Origin: Cupriavidus pauculus
GTDB lineage: Bacteria > Pseudomonadota > Gammaproteobacteria > Burkholderiales > Burkholderiaceae
Reading direction: 5' to 3'
DNA length: 64,000 nt
Assembly (NCBI RefSeq): GCF_008693385.1
Contig: NZ_CP044067.1
Span: 2,461,501 to 2,525,500 of the forward strand
A program made the position numbers and the translations under genes. Positions 1-9,550 of the stretch are shown piece after piece. Each line of letters begins with the position of its first letter. Within the stretch, counting starts at the first letter, position 1. A model generated the notes under the pieces. It searched no databases. It was given only the letters and a program-made list of their open reading frames with translations, and was not told where the DNA came from.

Positions 1-114
1 AATGGCGCGACCATCGAACTCAACCGGGCAGCGGACGGCACGTGGACCTGTGTCATCAAGCCCGCGACGATGGACGGCTGGAAGGACTCGTACAAGCCTT
101 CGAACTGCACCTGA
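1..114 (+). CDS. Type IV pilin-like protein, C-terminal end only
   Basis: Only the last 37 codons are in the window, open from base 1 to a TGA at 112-114. The visible part matches the end of the next pilin: both share the pattern GA-T/A-I-x-L-x-R-x-A-x-G-x-W-x-C, a stretch of about 20 residues and a second Cys close to the C terminus. That Cys pair is the disulfide that closes the D-region in PilA/PilE-type pilins. It is therefore probably a tandem paralogue of the pilin at 197-673, exported and cleaved by PilD. The N terminus and full length cannot be seen. Confidence 0.75.
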   Translation, partial: NGATIELNRAADGTWTCVIKPATMDGWKDSYKPSNCT

Positions 115-127
115 TCTCCCGCACCAC

Positions 128-153
128 GGTGACACGGTTCGCGCCGTGTCACC
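128..153. terminator. Stem-loop between the two pilin genes
   Basis: A perfect 10-base-pair stem (GGTGACACGG / CCGTGTCACC) with a 6-base loop lies 14 bases after the stop of the first pilin. It is followed by a long pyrimidine tract but no clean U-run. It could be a weak terminator or a processing stem that sets unequal expression of the two pilins. Confidence 0.4.
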
Positions 154-196
154 CGTCTCCCCTTTCCCCTCTTTCCCACCTCTGAAAGTCGAAACC

Positions 197-673
197 ATGT
201 TTGCAAGCCGTACACCCACGGCCCAGGCCGGCTTTACGCTGATCGAGCTGATGGTCGTGGTGGCCGTGATCGGCATTCTTGCCGCGATCGCCGTGCCGCA
301 GTACCAGGAATACACCGCACGCACCCAGATGACACGCGCGGTGTCCGAACTCGCCGCCTACAAGACGGCGGTGGAAGATCACCTTGGCCGCGGCATCACC
401 AGGCCCACGAGCATCGATCTCGGCTATGTGGATTCCACCCTTGCCGGTGCGATCAGGACGGACGGCCTGTGGACCTATACACCGTCGGCCAAGACCGGCT
501 ATCTGAGGATCAACCTGGGCGGACGCGCCAGCAACGTGATCCATGGCGCCGCCATCCGGCTCGACCGCAGCGCGGAAGGGGCGTGGCGGTGCACCGTTAC
601 GCCGCCGGCGAATGCCGTGGCATGGCGGGCGTCTTATGTGCCCGCCGATTGCACGGTCGCCGCGTCGCCTTGA
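197..673 (+). CDS. pilA: Type IV major/minor pilin (PilA/PilE family)
   Basis: A 158-residue prepilin. The 12-residue leader ends in Gly, followed by F-T-L-I-E-L, with the conserved Glu at mature position 5. This is the PilD cleavage and N-methylation site. Residues 13-35 form the hydrophobic N-terminal helix that packs into the pilus core. Cys132 and Cys152 probably form the C-terminal disulfide. The ATG at 197 was chosen because it gives a short leader of normal length; the reading frame stays open further upstream but gives a nonsensical leader. It follows a second pilin and faces pilMNOPQ across a shared terminator. Whether it is the major pilin cannot be told from sequence. Confidence 0.9.
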   Translation: MFASRTPTAQAGFTLIELMVVVAVIGILAAIAVPQYQEYTARTQMTRAVSELAAYKTAVEDHLGRGITRPTSIDLGYVDSTLAGAIRTDGLWTYTPSAKTGYLRINLGGRASNVIHGAAIRLDRSAEGAWRCTVTPPANAVAWRASYVPADCTVAASP

Positions 674-705
674 CCGCGTCGCCTTGATGAAGCGGCGCGG
701 CATGG

Positions 706-742
706 AAAAAGCCGGTAGCGAAACATCGCTACCGGCTTTTTT
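706..742. terminator. Bidirectional intrinsic terminator between pilA and pilQ
   Basis: A 15-base stem (AAAAGCCGGTAGCGA with its complement) closes on the loop AACA and is followed by a T-run; the A-run on the other arm gives a U-run in the opposite direction. It sits between convergent pilA (+) and pilQ (-) and can serve both. Confidence 0.9.
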
Positions 743-759
743 GTTGTCCGGATGGGGGG

Positions 760-2535
760 CTATCGCGCGTTGGCGAACTTCGGCTCCAGTTCGAGGTCGG
801 CGTGCACGCGTGGCGTCAGGAACACCAGCAGCTCCTTCCGGTTCTTGACGCGTGCATCGTTCTTGAACAGGTAGCCGATCAGCGGCAGATCGCCCAGCAG
901 TGGCACCTTGGTTTCCTGCTTGCGGTCGTCCTCCATGAAGATGCCGCCGATCATGACGGTACCCCCGTTGTCCACCAGCACCTGTGTGCGCACATGCTTG
1001 GTGTCGATCGCGATGCCGCTCGACGTTGCGATGCCGGGGCTGTCCTTGTTGACGTCCACATCGAGGATGACCTTGCCCTCGGGGGTGATCTGCGGCGTGA
1101 CCTCGAGCTTGAGGTTGGCCTTCTTGAAGCTCACCGACGTGGCACCGCTCGACGTGGCCGACTGGTAGGGCAGCTCGGTACCCTGCTCGATCAACGCCTT
1201 GATATTGTCGGCCGTGACGACGCGCGGGCTCGAGATGATCTTGCCCTTGCCGTCGGCCTCGAGTGCGGAGATTTCGAGGGCAAGGAAGCGGCTCGCGTTT
1301 GCATTGAACAGGCTGAATGCCAGCGCGGCGGGGTTCGAGCCCAGCAACGCGCCCGCCGGAAAGCTGATGGCGGGCGCGCCCGTCGTCGCGTCGCCCCCTC
1401 CGCTACCGCCACCGCCGTTACCGGCACCGAATGTCGGCACGACGTTGCCATACTCGCTGCCATAGTTGGCACCGTTGGACCGCGCGGCAAAGCCGAGCTT
1501 CACGCCGAGGTTGCGGCTGAAGTCGTCGTTGGCCTCCACGATGCGCGCTTCGATCAGAACCTGGCGCACGGGGATATCGATCTTGGCGATAAACGCGCGC
1601 ACCTCTTCGAGCTTGCTGGCCACGTCGGAGACGAACAGCTGGTTCGTGCGGATATCGGCCGTCAGCGCGCCGCGCTTCGACAGCATGCGCAGCGCGCCCT
1701 GCGCGCCGCCTTCGCCGACCAGCATCCGCCGTATATCGTCGGCGCGCTGATAGTTCATGCGAAAGACCTCGCTGCGCAGCGGTTCGAGTTCGCTGACCTG
1801 ATGCCGCGACTCGAACTCGAGCTTCTCCTTCTCCGCGAGTTCCATCTTCGGTGCGATCCAGATCACGTTGCCGTTGCGGCGGGAATCGAGCCCCTTCGCG
1901 TCGAGCACGATCTGTAGCGCCTGATCCCACGGCACATCGTTGAGCCGCAGCGTGAGGTTGCCCTGCACCGAGTCGCTGGTGATGATGTTGAGGCCCGTGA
2001 ACTCGCCGAACACCTGTAGCAGGGAACGCACCGAGACATTCTGGAAGTTCAGCGTCATGCGCTGCCCCGCGAACGACGACGAGGCGGCATCCTTCCGCGC
2101 CGCGGTGGTGGTGATGCCCGGGGTTGCCGCCAGCGCCGCGGGCGGATCCAGCGTGACGATCAGCTTGTTGTCCTGGACCGCGGTGTGATACGGCACCGAG
2201 CGCTTGAGATCGAGCACGACGCGCGTGCGGCCGCCGGTCTCCACGACATCCGCGCCATTGAGGAGCCGGTTATCGTACTTGTAGCGCGCGCGGCCCGCGG
2301 CGAACCCCGTATCGTCGAAGTCGAACGCGATGCGCGCGGGTTTCTCGGTGATGAAGTCGAGCGGCTTGTCCACGATGGCGGACTGCATCTCGATGACAAA
2401 CGTGGTCTGGCCGCTCTGTTCGGTGGACTCCACCTGCCTGACAAAATTGCTCTGTGCAAACGCCACGTGCGCGGCCAGCGCGGGAGTGAGCGCCGCGCCT
2501 GTTCCAAGCACGCGCCGCCAGCGACGGGATTTCAT
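760..2535 (-). CDS. pilQ: Type IV pilus secretin PilQ
   Basis: PilQ forms the outer-membrane ring through which the pilus passes. The 591-residue protein has a signal peptide (1-27, ending A-F-A), one AMIN domain (about 30-130, peptidoglycan binding), an N0/STN domain (about 158-228), a secretin N1-type region (about 250-320) and the C-terminal secretin barrel (about 400-585, with the typical L-x-V-T-P-Q-I). A Gly-rich segment near 370 is the usual loop. It is shorter than many PilQ proteins (about 700 residues), which fits one AMIN domain instead of two. Its start overlaps the pilP stop by 4 bases (ATGA), so it is translationally coupled as the last gene of pilMNOPQ. Confidence 0.95.
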   Translation of the reverse strand: MKSRRWRRVLGTGAALTPALAAHVAFAQSNFVRQVESTEQSGQTTFVIEMQSAIVDKPLDFITEKPARIAFDFDDTGFAAGRARYKYDNRLLNGADVVETGGRTRVVLDLKRSVPYHTAVQDNKLIVTLDPPAALAATPGITTTAARKDAASSSFAGQRMTLNFQNVSVRSLLQVFGEFTGLNIITSDSVQGNLTLRLNDVPWDQALQIVLDAKGLDSRRNGNVIWIAPKMELAEKEKLEFESRHQVSELEPLRSEVFRMNYQRADDIRRMLVGEGGAQGALRMLSKRGALTADIRTNQLFVSDVASKLEEVRAFIAKIDIPVRQVLIEARIVEANDDFSRNLGVKLGFAARSNGANYGSEYGNVVPTFGAGNGGGGSGGGDATTGAPAISFPAGALLGSNPAALAFSLFNANASRFLALEISALEADGKGKIISSPRVVTADNIKALIEQGTELPYQSATSSGATSVSFKKANLKLEVTPQITPEGKVILDVDVNKDSPGIATSSGIAIDTKHVRTQVLVDNGGTVMIGGIFMEDDRKQETKVPLLGDLPLIGYLFKNDARVKNRKELLVFLTPRVHADLELEPKFANAR

Positions 2536-3080
2536 GATGAGGATGCCTCCAGCTTCAGACTAGTCATTTGTTCCTTCCAATCGGTTTCGCCTTCGAGAAC
2601 CAACTCGCGCAGCGCGATCTCCTGATCGGTAATGCGCGTGACACGGCCATGGCGCAGGCCCATGTGTTGCCCCACGCCGACGTGGTGGAGCTGATCGCCG
2701 ATGCGCAGAACGGCCACCTTCCTGCCGCCGCGTTCCAGCACGCCGACCATCTGGATGGACTCGAGCGGAAAGTCCTCGAGGGGCTCGCGGCGGCGCTCGG
2801 CTTCGGGATGAGAACTGGCCGAACGCGCGGGCGCGGCGAGGCGCGCGATCGCGAACGGATCGATATCGGTGGGGGAGACAGGCGCCTGCGCGGGCGTGGT
2901 CGGCAATGCGGCGAGCTCGGCCGGTTCTCCCGCGGAGGCACGTTTCGTGGTGTCGAGCCATTTGCGCAGCTTCTCTTCGTCCGAGGTCTGGCAGGCGGTC
3001 AGCGCGAACGTGGCGAGCACGCCGGCGCACAGCCTGCGGAAGCGCGGCACGAGGGAGCGGTGTGGATCGCCGGACATCAT
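2532..3080 (-). CDS. pilP: Type IV pilus assembly lipoprotein PilP
   Basis: PilP is the inner-membrane lipoprotein that links PilN/PilO to the PilQ N0 domain. The 182-residue protein has a lipobox L-T-A-C with the lipidated Cys at 30 and a Pro/Ala linker. The C-terminal PilP beta domain contains the typical M-V-G-V-L run and an L-E-G-E-T-D-W-K-E stretch. Two ATG codons lie in tandem at the start (3080 and 3077). The first overlaps the pilO stop, and the pattern of overlaps throughout this operon favours it. Confidence 0.9.
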   Translation of the reverse strand: MMSGDPHRSLVPRFRRLCAGVLATFALTACQTSDEEKLRKWLDTTKRASAGEPAELAALPTTPAQAPVSPTDIDPFAIARLAAPARSASSHPEAERRREPLEDFPLESIQMVGVLERGGRKVAVLRIGDQLHHVGVGQHMGLRHGRVTRITDQEIALRELVLEGETDWKEQMTSLKLEASSS

Positions 3081-3709
3081 TGCTTGCCCTCCGCCTGCGC
3101 GGAACGTTCGCCCGATTCGAGCAGGCGATAGGCAATGACATCGGCCTCCATGGCCAGTGCGCCGGACTTGTTGTGCTGGATGGCGAGATCGCGCATCGAG
3201 ACGATGCGCGACATCGTGGCAAGGTCGCCGGAGAAGCCCGCGAGGTCCGCGAAACGGCCCGTCACGCGAATGCGGATCGGAATCTCCGCGAAGCTGCTCG
3301 CGATGCGCGCCACCTCGGGCTTGAACAGTTCGAACTGCAGGCCGCGCAGCAGACCCGCATGGTTGATATCCGCGAGCAGCGCGTCCATTTCCGTACGGCC
3401 CGGCAACTGCCGCTCCGCGGCGGCCACGCGCAGCGCGACTTCTTCCTTCCGTGCGCGCAGCGCGGGAAGATTCGCGATCTGGCGAATCCGTACGCGATAC
3501 GATTCGCGCAGCGTCTCGTGCTCGGCGCGCATGCGCTGCAGCGCGTCCATGCCGTCGCCGATCAGCAGGAACCAGCCCGCGGCGAATGTCGCCAGGCCCG
3601 CGCACACCGACAGCACGGCGCGCGGCGCCGCCTCCCAGCTGGCCGGGTCCCGCACATCGAGGTCGCGAAACTGGGCAATCAGTTCGCCAAGGTAAGCAGG
3701 GATCTTCAT
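3077..3709 (-). CDS. pilO: Type IV pilus alignment protein PilO
   Basis: This 210-residue bitopic inner-membrane protein has a short cytoplasmic N terminus, one transmembrane helix (about 30-50), a coiled coil (about 55-100) and a ferredoxin-like periplasmic domain. PilO pairs with PilN in the alignment subcomplex between PilM and PilQ. The gene lies between pilN and pilP and overlaps both by a few bases. Confidence 0.92.
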   Translation of the reverse strand: MKIPAYLGELIAQFRDLDVRDPASWEAAPRAVLSVCAGLATFAAGWFLLIGDGMDALQRMRAEHETLRESYRVRIRQIANLPALRARKEEVALRVAAAERQLPGRTEMDALLADINHAGLLRGLQFELFKPEVARIASSFAEIPIRIRVTGRFADLAGFSGDLATMSRIVSMRDLAIQHNKSGALAMEADVIAYRLLESGERSAQAEGKQ

Positions 3710-4386
3710 GAGCGTGTGTCGTCGGCGGTTTTCTGCGGGCCGTCGTGGGTGAACCGGACGGTGAAATCGAAGGTGGTACGGCGTGCGGGGCGCGCGCCGC
3801 CGGCGCCGTCGGTCGTGCTGGTGCGCGACTCCATCAGTTGCGGATCGCGAACGCCGGCCGTCCGGCCCATGTTCGCGAGCAATGCGGAGATCTCCTGGTT
3901 GGAGGCAGAGACGCCTGTCAGCGTCACGACGCCGGCTTTCTGCGCCAGCGTCGAGACGTAGACGGTGGGCGGCACGAAGTCCGTCAGCTGCGCAAGCAGC
4001 AGGGGCGCCTGCATGCGTTCGCGCTGCAGGACCGCGATGGCGCTCTGGCGCGCCAGAAGCACCTGCATTTCCTCCTCGAGCGTGCGGATTTCGCCGACCC
4101 GGTTGTCGATTTCGCGCAGTTCCTCATTGAGGACGGTGTTGAGCCGGGCCACGTTGTCCGTCGCATGCGTCACCACGGTCTGCGCGGCGAGCAGCCCCAC
4201 GATCGCGATGCCACAGGCGATGGCGAGCATGACGGCCGCCTCGCGGCGCTGGGCCTGTCGCAACTGATCGCGATAGGGCAGCAGATTGATGCTGTCCACG
4301 ATGGGCAGTGCATTCATCGTCCCGCTGCCGGCGCCCATGGCGGTGGTCGGCGCCGCTAACGAAGGTGTGGCCGATGTCGGTTTCAT
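3706..4386 (-). CDS. pilN: Type IV pilus assembly protein PilN
   Basis: The 226-residue protein carries the conserved I-N-L-L-P-Y-R motif (about 33-39) that docks into PilM. A transmembrane helix (about 50-70), a coiled coil and a periplasmic domain follow. The start at 4386 overlaps the pilM stop as ATGA. This adds about 23 Pro/Ala-rich residues before the PilM-binding motif; an internal ATG at residue 24 would give the more usual short N terminus, so the start is not certain. Confidence 0.9.
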   Translation of the reverse strand: MKPTSATPSLAAPTTAMGAGSGTMNALPIVDSINLLPYRDQLRQAQRREAAVMLAIACGIAIVGLLAAQTVVTHATDNVARLNTVLNEELREIDNRVGEIRTLEEEMQVLLARQSAIAVLQRERMQAPLLLAQLTDFVPPTVYVSTLAQKAGVVTLTGVSASNQEISALLANMGRTAGVRDPQLMESRTSTTDGAGGARPARRTTFDFTVRFTHDGPQKTADDTRS

Positions 4387-5462
4387 GGGTGCGCGACTCC
4401 GCGAAGACCCAGGCCCGCGCCGACGATCTGCGCGGGCAGATCGCGCTCGAAGTAGCGCGGATTGACATGCCGGCCGATGGTCATGTGCGCGAATGGATCG
4501 AAGATCTCGGTGGCGATGCGCGTCTGCGCCTGCACGGCTTCGTCGAGACCCGGCAGCGATGCATGGCCGCCGCACAGCAGGATGTGATCGACGGCGCCGA
4601 GCGTGGAGCGCGCCGCGAAGCTGCTGATGGCGCTCTGGACTTCCATCGCCAGCAGTTCGAGGGACGGCTTGAGGATCTGCACGCGCCATTCGCGTGGCAG
4701 CGTGTTCTTTCGCTTGTGGATCTCCGCCTTGCGCATGTCCTGGCGAAATGCGCGCGCGCAGCTTTCGGTCAGCTGTTCGCCGGTGCTGTTGATCTGCTCC
4801 CGATGCACGGGCGTGGTGCCCTGATAGAACAGCGCGGCAGAGCGGGTGGCGCCGAGGTGGACGAGGACCTCGATGCCGGGCCGCGCCTGGCCGTCGGCGA
4901 GAACGCGGGCACGCGATGCCATCAGGCGATGGATCGACATTTCTTCCACTTCGATGGCGACCGGCTTGAGACCGGCCATTTCCGCGGCGAAGATGCGCTC
5001 TTCCACGGAGTCGCGCCGCGCGGCAACCACCTGCACCGTCAGGCTCTTGGTATCGCGGTTGTGCGCGATGACGCCGTGGTCGTAATTGATCGGCTCCGAC
5101 GGCGGATAGAGCCGCTGCGCTTCGTGCTCGACCTCCACGCTGAATTCGTCGTGGCTGAGGTTGTCCGGCAGCGACACCGTGGAGCATTCGGTCAGCGAAT
5201 GCGGCAGCGCGAGCGTGGCCGTGTTGGTATGGATGCGGGCCTTGCGCAACGCGCTGGCAAGCGCCTTCGCCACGGCATCGACCTGCACGAGGCTGCCGTT
5301 GACGACGGCGCCTTTCTCCAGCAGCTCGCTGGCACAACGGTGCAGCGTCATGGCGCGGCCGCCGCGCGCGGCCGATATCTCGACTACCTTGACGCTGGAC
5401 GCGCCGATGTCAACGCCGACCATCGTATGGCGGCGCAAGGGGACCGGCAGGAATGACGACAC
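4383..5462 (-). CDS. pilM: Type IV pilus actin-like ATPase PilM
   Basis: The first gene of pilMNOPQ encodes a 359-residue cytoplasmic actin/FtsA-fold ATPase that binds the N terminus of PilN. The phosphate-1 loop D-I-G-A-S-S-V-K is at about 18-25, and L-L-C-G-G-H is the late phosphate-2/adenosine region. The predicted start is GTG at 5462 with GAGG seven bases upstream. An internal ATG (residue 14, just before V-G-V-D-I-G) would remove an unusual hydrophobic leader and remains possible. Confidence 0.92.
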   Translation of the reverse strand: MSSFLPVPLRRHTMVGVDIGASSVKVVEISAARGGRAMTLHRCASELLEKGAVVNGSLVQVDAVAKALASALRKARIHTNTATLALPHSLTECSTVSLPDNLSHDEFSVEVEHEAQRLYPPSEPINYDHGVIAHNRDTKSLTVQVVAARRDSVEERIFAAEMAGLKPVAIEVEEMSIHRLMASRARVLADGQARPGIEVLVHLGATRSAALFYQGTTPVHREQINSTGEQLTESCARAFRQDMRKAEIHKRKNTLPREWRVQILKPSLELLAMEVQSAISSFAARSTLGAVDHILLCGGHASLPGLDEAVQAQTRIATEIFDPFAHMTIGRHVNPRYFERDLPAQIVGAGLGLRGVAHP

Positions 5463-5540
5463 GGATTAACCTCGCATGAGTAGGGCATCGAATCGGGTTC
5501 GAGCCTATGCGAAGGGTCGTGCGTGTCGGCGGGGCTTGGG

Positions 5541-5581
5541 ACAACTTTAGATTGCCGCTGCCGAGCGGAATCTCAAGTTGT
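5541..5581. repeat. 41-base inverted repeat upstream of pilM
   Basis: The arms ACAACTTTAGATTGCCGCT and AGCGGAATCTCAAGTTGT pair almost perfectly, with one mismatch and one bulge, around a 4-base loop. The element lies 79 bases before the pilM start and after the end of the mlaA-like gene, and has no U-run on either strand. It could be an operator for pilMNOPQ, a processing stem or part of an RNA. A TTGACA hexamer on the minus strand touches its outer edge, but no matching -10 is clear. Confidence 0.6.
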
Positions 5582-5635
5582 CAAAAGGGAAGGGGAGCGA
5601 GGCGGCGTTGCGCCGAGAATGGCGGCTGCTTTGCG

Positions 5636-5676
5636 GTCCCGACAGCGTTCTCCCGTCGTGCTGTCGGGACCTTTTT
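5636..5676 (+). terminator. Intrinsic terminator reading on the plus strand
   Basis: A perfect 11-base stem (GTCCCGACAGC / GCTGTCGGGAC) with a 13-base loop is followed by CTTTTT on the plus strand. Both neighbouring genes run on the minus strand, so a plus-strand terminator here has no obvious partner gene. In the minus direction it lies just after the mlaA-like stop but has no U-run there. Confidence 0.6.
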
Positions 5677-5681
5677 CGTCG

Positions 5682-6545
5682 TTATTGCCTGGGCGTTTCC
5701 GAGGAATCCGCGGGCGTGGTCGTCGACTTCACCGGGGCCGGCGCCGCCGGTGCGGACGCCGCGCCCGGCGCACCGCCGAACGCGCCCGCGGCGGGCGCCG
5801 CGTCGTCGTCCTCGTCCTCGTACGCGGGCAGCTTGCCGCTGCCGCTTTCGATCAGGTACTGGCGCCGCTGCCTGTAGGCATCGCGCACGAACGCATACTT
5901 GTCGAGCGCCGCCTGCGAGAGCAGGTCGGTAGCACCCAGCAGGTTCGCGCGGGTGCTCACCACGTTCACGCCGAACAGCGAGTTACGCCACGCCGGGTCC
6001 AGATAGTGCGCGGGATCGAGATAGAAGCTCGCGCCAAGGCCGACGCCATCGCGGAACGAGCTCGGACCGAACAGCGGCAGCACGAGGTACGGACCCGAGG
6101 GCACGCCCCACACGCCGAGCGTCAGGCCGAAGTCCTGCGAATGCTTGCTCAGGCCCGCCGGCGTCGCGATATCGATCAGGCCGCCGATGCCGAGCACCGA
6201 GTTGATGGCTACGCGCATCAGCGTTTCCGCGGCTTCCACGCCCTTGCCCTGCAGCACGTTGTTGGCAAAGTTGCCGACATCCGCGAGGTTCGAGAAGAAA
6301 TTCGTCACCGCCGTGCGCGCCGGTTCCGGTGTCACCTTCTGGTAGCCCTTCGCGATCGGCACCGCGACGTACTGGTCCACGGTGTCGTTGACCTTGAAGA
6401 CGACGCGGTTCATCGGTTCGAGCGGATCGTCCTTGTTGGCCTGTGGGCCGGAGGCACAGCCGGATGCGAGGAGCGCGGCGGCCGTCAGCGCGGCGGCAGC
6501 CAGCGGACGGGAGGTGGTGGGAAAGGATGCGAGACGGGCGGGCAT
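5682..6545 (-). CDS. mlaA: MlaA/VacJ-family outer-membrane lipoprotein
   Basis: The 287-residue lipoprotein has a lipobox L-A-S-G-C (Cys30). Its VacJ core starts with D-P-L-E-P-M-N-R and continues through the N-F-F-S-N-L family stretch to the Y-L-D-P region. MlaA sits in the outer membrane and takes mislocalised phospholipid out of the outer leaflet for return by MlaC. The C-terminal 50 residues are a low-complexity acidic and Ala/Pro tail. The ATG at 6545 was chosen because it places the lipobox normally. It is followed upstream by hpnN on the same strand with a 143-base gap, which suggests a role tied to hopanoid or phospholipid transport. Confidence 0.9.
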   Translation of the reverse strand: MPARLASFPTTSRPLAAAALTAAALLASGCASGPQANKDDPLEPMNRVVFKVNDTVDQYVAVPIAKGYQKVTPEPARTAVTNFFSNLADVGNFANNVLQGKGVEAAETLMRVAINSVLGIGGLIDIATPAGLSKHSQDFGLTLGVWGVPSGPYLVLPLFGPSSFRDGVGLGASFYLDPAHYLDPAWRNSLFGVNVVSTRANLLGATDLLSQAALDKYAFVRDAYRQRRQYLIESGSGKLPAYEDEDDDAAPAAGAFGGAPGAASAPAAPAPVKSTTTPADSSETPRQ

Positions 6546-6688
6546 GGAGTACACGAGGATCGGTGATTTTTTTGTTATGGGGTGCCGGTGCGCAAGAATC
6601 AAGCGTGCGCACACATCAACGGCATGATGCGGGTGCGGCAACACACGGTTCCTGCGCGGGAATGATCGCTGCGAACGGCGGTAGCGAA

Positions 6689-9409
6689 CTATCGCCGGGT
6701 ATTGCCTTGGTCGGGCCTTTGAGAACTATCGGCCGATTTTGCCAGTTGTGTAGCCACCATGACAGGCGGCATGGAGGGACCCTGCGGGTCCGTCGCCATG
6801 CGCCGACGGGGCCGCCCCATCAATATCGGCTGAAAAAACACCGCACCCGCGAGCGTGCAGACCAGCGCCAGCGCCAGCAGCTCGCCCATGCTCGCGGTAC
6901 CGGGATGGTGCGAGAACCAGAGGCTGCCGAACGCCGTGGCCGTGGTCGCGGCGCTATAGAGCACCGCATGCGTCAGGCTCGACTGCAGCAGCTTGGTCTT
7001 GCCGTGGCGCCATGCGATCACATAGTAGATCTTGAACGCGACGCCGATGCCGAGCAGTAGCGGCAGCGCAATGATATTTGCAAAATTCAGTGCAATACCG
7101 AAAGCGGCGCAGAGCTCCAGCGTGACGATCGCCGAGACCAGCAGCGGGATCAGCGTGCGCAGCACGTCCCCGATACGGCGCAGGGTAATCCAGAGCAGTA
7201 CCGCGATCGAGATGACCGCCCAGATGCCCGCGTGGGCGAACGCGGTCATGATCGTGTCGGCCGAACCCTGGATGGCGATGGGTCCGCCCGTGGCGCCCGG
7301 CGCGACGTGCAACACCGCTCCGGTAAAGCGGTCGAGTGTTGCCTGGCGGGCATCCTCGTCGCTGCGCGCGGCCGCGGGCATCTTCGGGCTGACGCTGACC
7401 AGCGCCTGTCCGTCCGGCGCCAGCCAGTCGCGCACGAGCTCCGGCGGCAGCGATTCGCGCGTGACCGGCGACGGCGACAGCGCGCGCTGGAGCTTGGCCA
7501 GTGCAAGCCGAAGCGGGAGGGCGATGGCGGCTTCCGCGCGATCGCGCGTGGCCGCGTCCGCGGCGGCGAGCTTGCCGAGCGCGCGACCCAGATGCGCGGC
7601 CGCTTCGGCGCCCGGACCCGGGTGATCCTCCGCGGCGAGCGCGAGCTGGCGCGATGCATTCTTCAGCGAGGCCACGCGGCGCGCATCGTCGGCCGGCGCC
7701 GACGGCTGCTGCGTGAGCACCGGCATCAGCGACTTCGACATATCGGCGATGGCGGCCAGCTTGGGCCCCTGGTCGGGCGGGATAAAGGTATTGAGCGTGA
7801 CCACGCGCGAGACTTCGGGCAACGCGGCCAGCCTGGCCGCGATAGCCTGCGCGGCGGGCAGCGTGGGCGCCAGCACGCTCACGTTGTCCGTGCCGGCCTG
7901 CGGGGAATCCTTGAGCGCGAGCAGCGTGGACATCGACTCCGAGTTCGGATCCTTCAGGTGCAGCGGATCGAAATCGAAGCGCAGATGCATCAGTAGCGGA
8001 ATGCCGGCCACGATGATCGCGCCGGTTGCCAGCAATACCGACTTGCGATGCCGCTCGAAGAACGCGTCGGCCGGCGCAAGCCAGGCAAAGCCTGGCGCCT
8101 CGCGCTCGCCCGTGGGGCGCAGCACGCGGATCAGCGCCGGCAGCATCGTGAACGTGGTGGTGAACGCCACGATCATGCCCACGCCCGCGATCTTGCCGAG
8201 CTCGGCCACGCCGCGATAGTCGGTGGGCAGGAAGCAGAAGAAGGCCGCCGCCGTGGCGGCCGCGGCCAGCGTGAGCGGCGTGGCGACGTCGCGCGCAGCC
8301 AGTTCGAGCGACAGCGACAGGTCGCCGTGCTCGCAGCGTTCGGCCCGGTAGCGCACGCCATATTGGATGCCGAAGTCCACGCCGAGGCCCACGAACAGCA
8401 CCGCGAACGCGACCGAGATCATGTTCAGCGCGCCGACCATGGCCAGGCCCAGCGCCGCCGTGATCAGCAGGCCGCAGATCAGGCTCGTCAGCACGGCCAC
8501 GATCAGGCGGCCCGAGCGCAGCGCCATCCAGAGAATGCCGATGACGACGATCAGCGTCAGGATGCCGTTGAGTTCCGCGCCCTCGCTCACGGACGCGAAC
8601 TCGTCGTCGGCCAGCGGCTGCGAACCCGTCAGGCGCACCTGCGCGTTGTAGCGCTCGGCCAGCTTGAGGTCCACGGCGGCCGCGCGGATCGCGTTGCTCG
8701 CCGCCGAACCGGCCTTGAGGTCGCTGAAGTTCAGCACCGGCGAGACCGTGATGAAGCTGAATGCGCGGCCCTGCGCGTCGGGCTTGAGTTCGTCATCGAC
8801 GAGCCCCGCCCATGACAGCGCGGCCGGCTTCTTCTCGAGCACGCCGTCCACGGTCTTCGCGCTCTCGCCGAGCAGCTTCTCCATATCGGACAGCTTGACC
8901 TGCCCCAGTTGCAGCGGCAGCGCGAGCGTGGTCGTCAGCAGATCGGACAGGCCGCGCAGCGTGGGATCGTGCGCGAGGTTGTTCAGCAGCGGGCGCGCCT
9001 GCGTCAGCTTGCCGCCCATGTCCTGCACGGTGGCGGTATCGGCGAACAGCAGACCGTTGTGCTCGAAGAACGGGCCGCCGCCGGGCTGGCCCACGGCATG
9101 GAAGCGCTTGGTCTGCTCGCGCAGCTTGACCGCGAGTTCGTTGGCGGCGGCGTCGGCCAGTTCCTTGGCCGGGGCCTGCACGACCGCAAGGATCAGGTTG
9201 TCCCGTTGCGGAAATGCCGCACTGATGGCCTTGTCGTTGGTGGCCCACGGTGCGTCCGATTCAAGCAGGCGACTGATATCGGTATTGATCGCGAAGTTGC
9301 GCGCCACGTAGACGCCGCTTGCGGCGGTGAGCAGCAGCGATACCGCGAGCACGCCCCAGGCGTGACGGGTAGCGAACTTGACGGTACGGATAAGCAGCGG
9401 TCTCAGCAT
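6689..9409 (-). CDS. hpnN: Hopanoid-transporting RND/MMPL protein HpnN
   Basis: The 906-residue inner-membrane protein has the MMPL/RND plan: an N-terminal helix (about 10-30), a periplasmic domain (about 35-270), a bundle of helices (about 280-460), a second periplasmic domain, and a second bundle (about 720-860). In Rhodopseudomonas and Burkholderia, HpnN moves hopanoids to the outer membrane. The start at 9409 is preferred because the upstream extension is Arg/Ala-rich and unlike the family. Its neighbours, mlaA-like and the divergent hpnM, support assignment to HpnN over other MMPL exporters. Confidence 0.88.
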   Translation of the reverse strand: MLRPLLIRTVKFATRHAWGVLAVSLLLTAASGVYVARNFAINTDISRLLESDAPWATNDKAISAAFPQRDNLILAVVQAPAKELADAAANELAVKLREQTKRFHAVGQPGGGPFFEHNGLLFADTATVQDMGGKLTQARPLLNNLAHDPTLRGLSDLLTTTLALPLQLGQVKLSDMEKLLGESAKTVDGVLEKKPAALSWAGLVDDELKPDAQGRAFSFITVSPVLNFSDLKAGSAASNAIRAAAVDLKLAERYNAQVRLTGSQPLADDEFASVSEGAELNGILTLIVVIGILWMALRSGRLIVAVLTSLICGLLITAALGLAMVGALNMISVAFAVLFVGLGVDFGIQYGVRYRAERCEHGDLSLSLELAARDVATPLTLAAAATAAAFFCFLPTDYRGVAELGKIAGVGMIVAFTTTFTMLPALIRVLRPTGEREAPGFAWLAPADAFFERHRKSVLLATGAIIVAGIPLLMHLRFDFDPLHLKDPNSESMSTLLALKDSPQAGTDNVSVLAPTLPAAQAIAARLAALPEVSRVVTLNTFIPPDQGPKLAAIADMSKSLMPVLTQQPSAPADDARRVASLKNASRQLALAAEDHPGPGAEAAAHLGRALGKLAAADAATRDRAEAAIALPLRLALAKLQRALSPSPVTRESLPPELVRDWLAPDGQALVSVSPKMPAAARSDEDARQATLDRFTGAVLHVAPGATGGPIAIQGSADTIMTAFAHAGIWAVISIAVLLWITLRRIGDVLRTLIPLLVSAIVTLELCAAFGIALNFANIIALPLLLGIGVAFKIYYVIAWRHGKTKLLQSSLTHAVLYSAATTATAFGSLWFSHHPGTASMGELLALALVCTLAGAVFFQPILMGRPRRRMATDPQGPSMPPVMVATQLAKSADSSQRPDQGNTRR

Positions 9410-9522
9410 TGGGGGTCGGTTTGGGTGCGGCCGTATGGCGTGGCACGACGATGCGCGTGCGGCAGCCCGGAGTATAGCGGTTGCCGCTGACGTCACCTGT
9501 GGGTGGGGTATGGATCACCCTG

Positions 9523-9550
9523 TTGGCGCGCCGCCGATCCGCTATATACT
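9523..9550 (+). promoter_or_regulatory. Sigma-70-type promoter for hpnM
   Basis: TTGGCG, a 16-base spacer and TATACT lie about 120 bases before the hpnM start in the hpnN/hpnM divergent gap. The downstream leader contains several TTCGAAC/GTTCG half-repeats that could fold or bind a regulator. Confidence 0.5.

Noticed and set aside
2906..3961. Plus-strand open frame across pilO/pilN
   Set aside because: Arg-rich with no recognisable domain, antisense to a tightly coupled pil operon.
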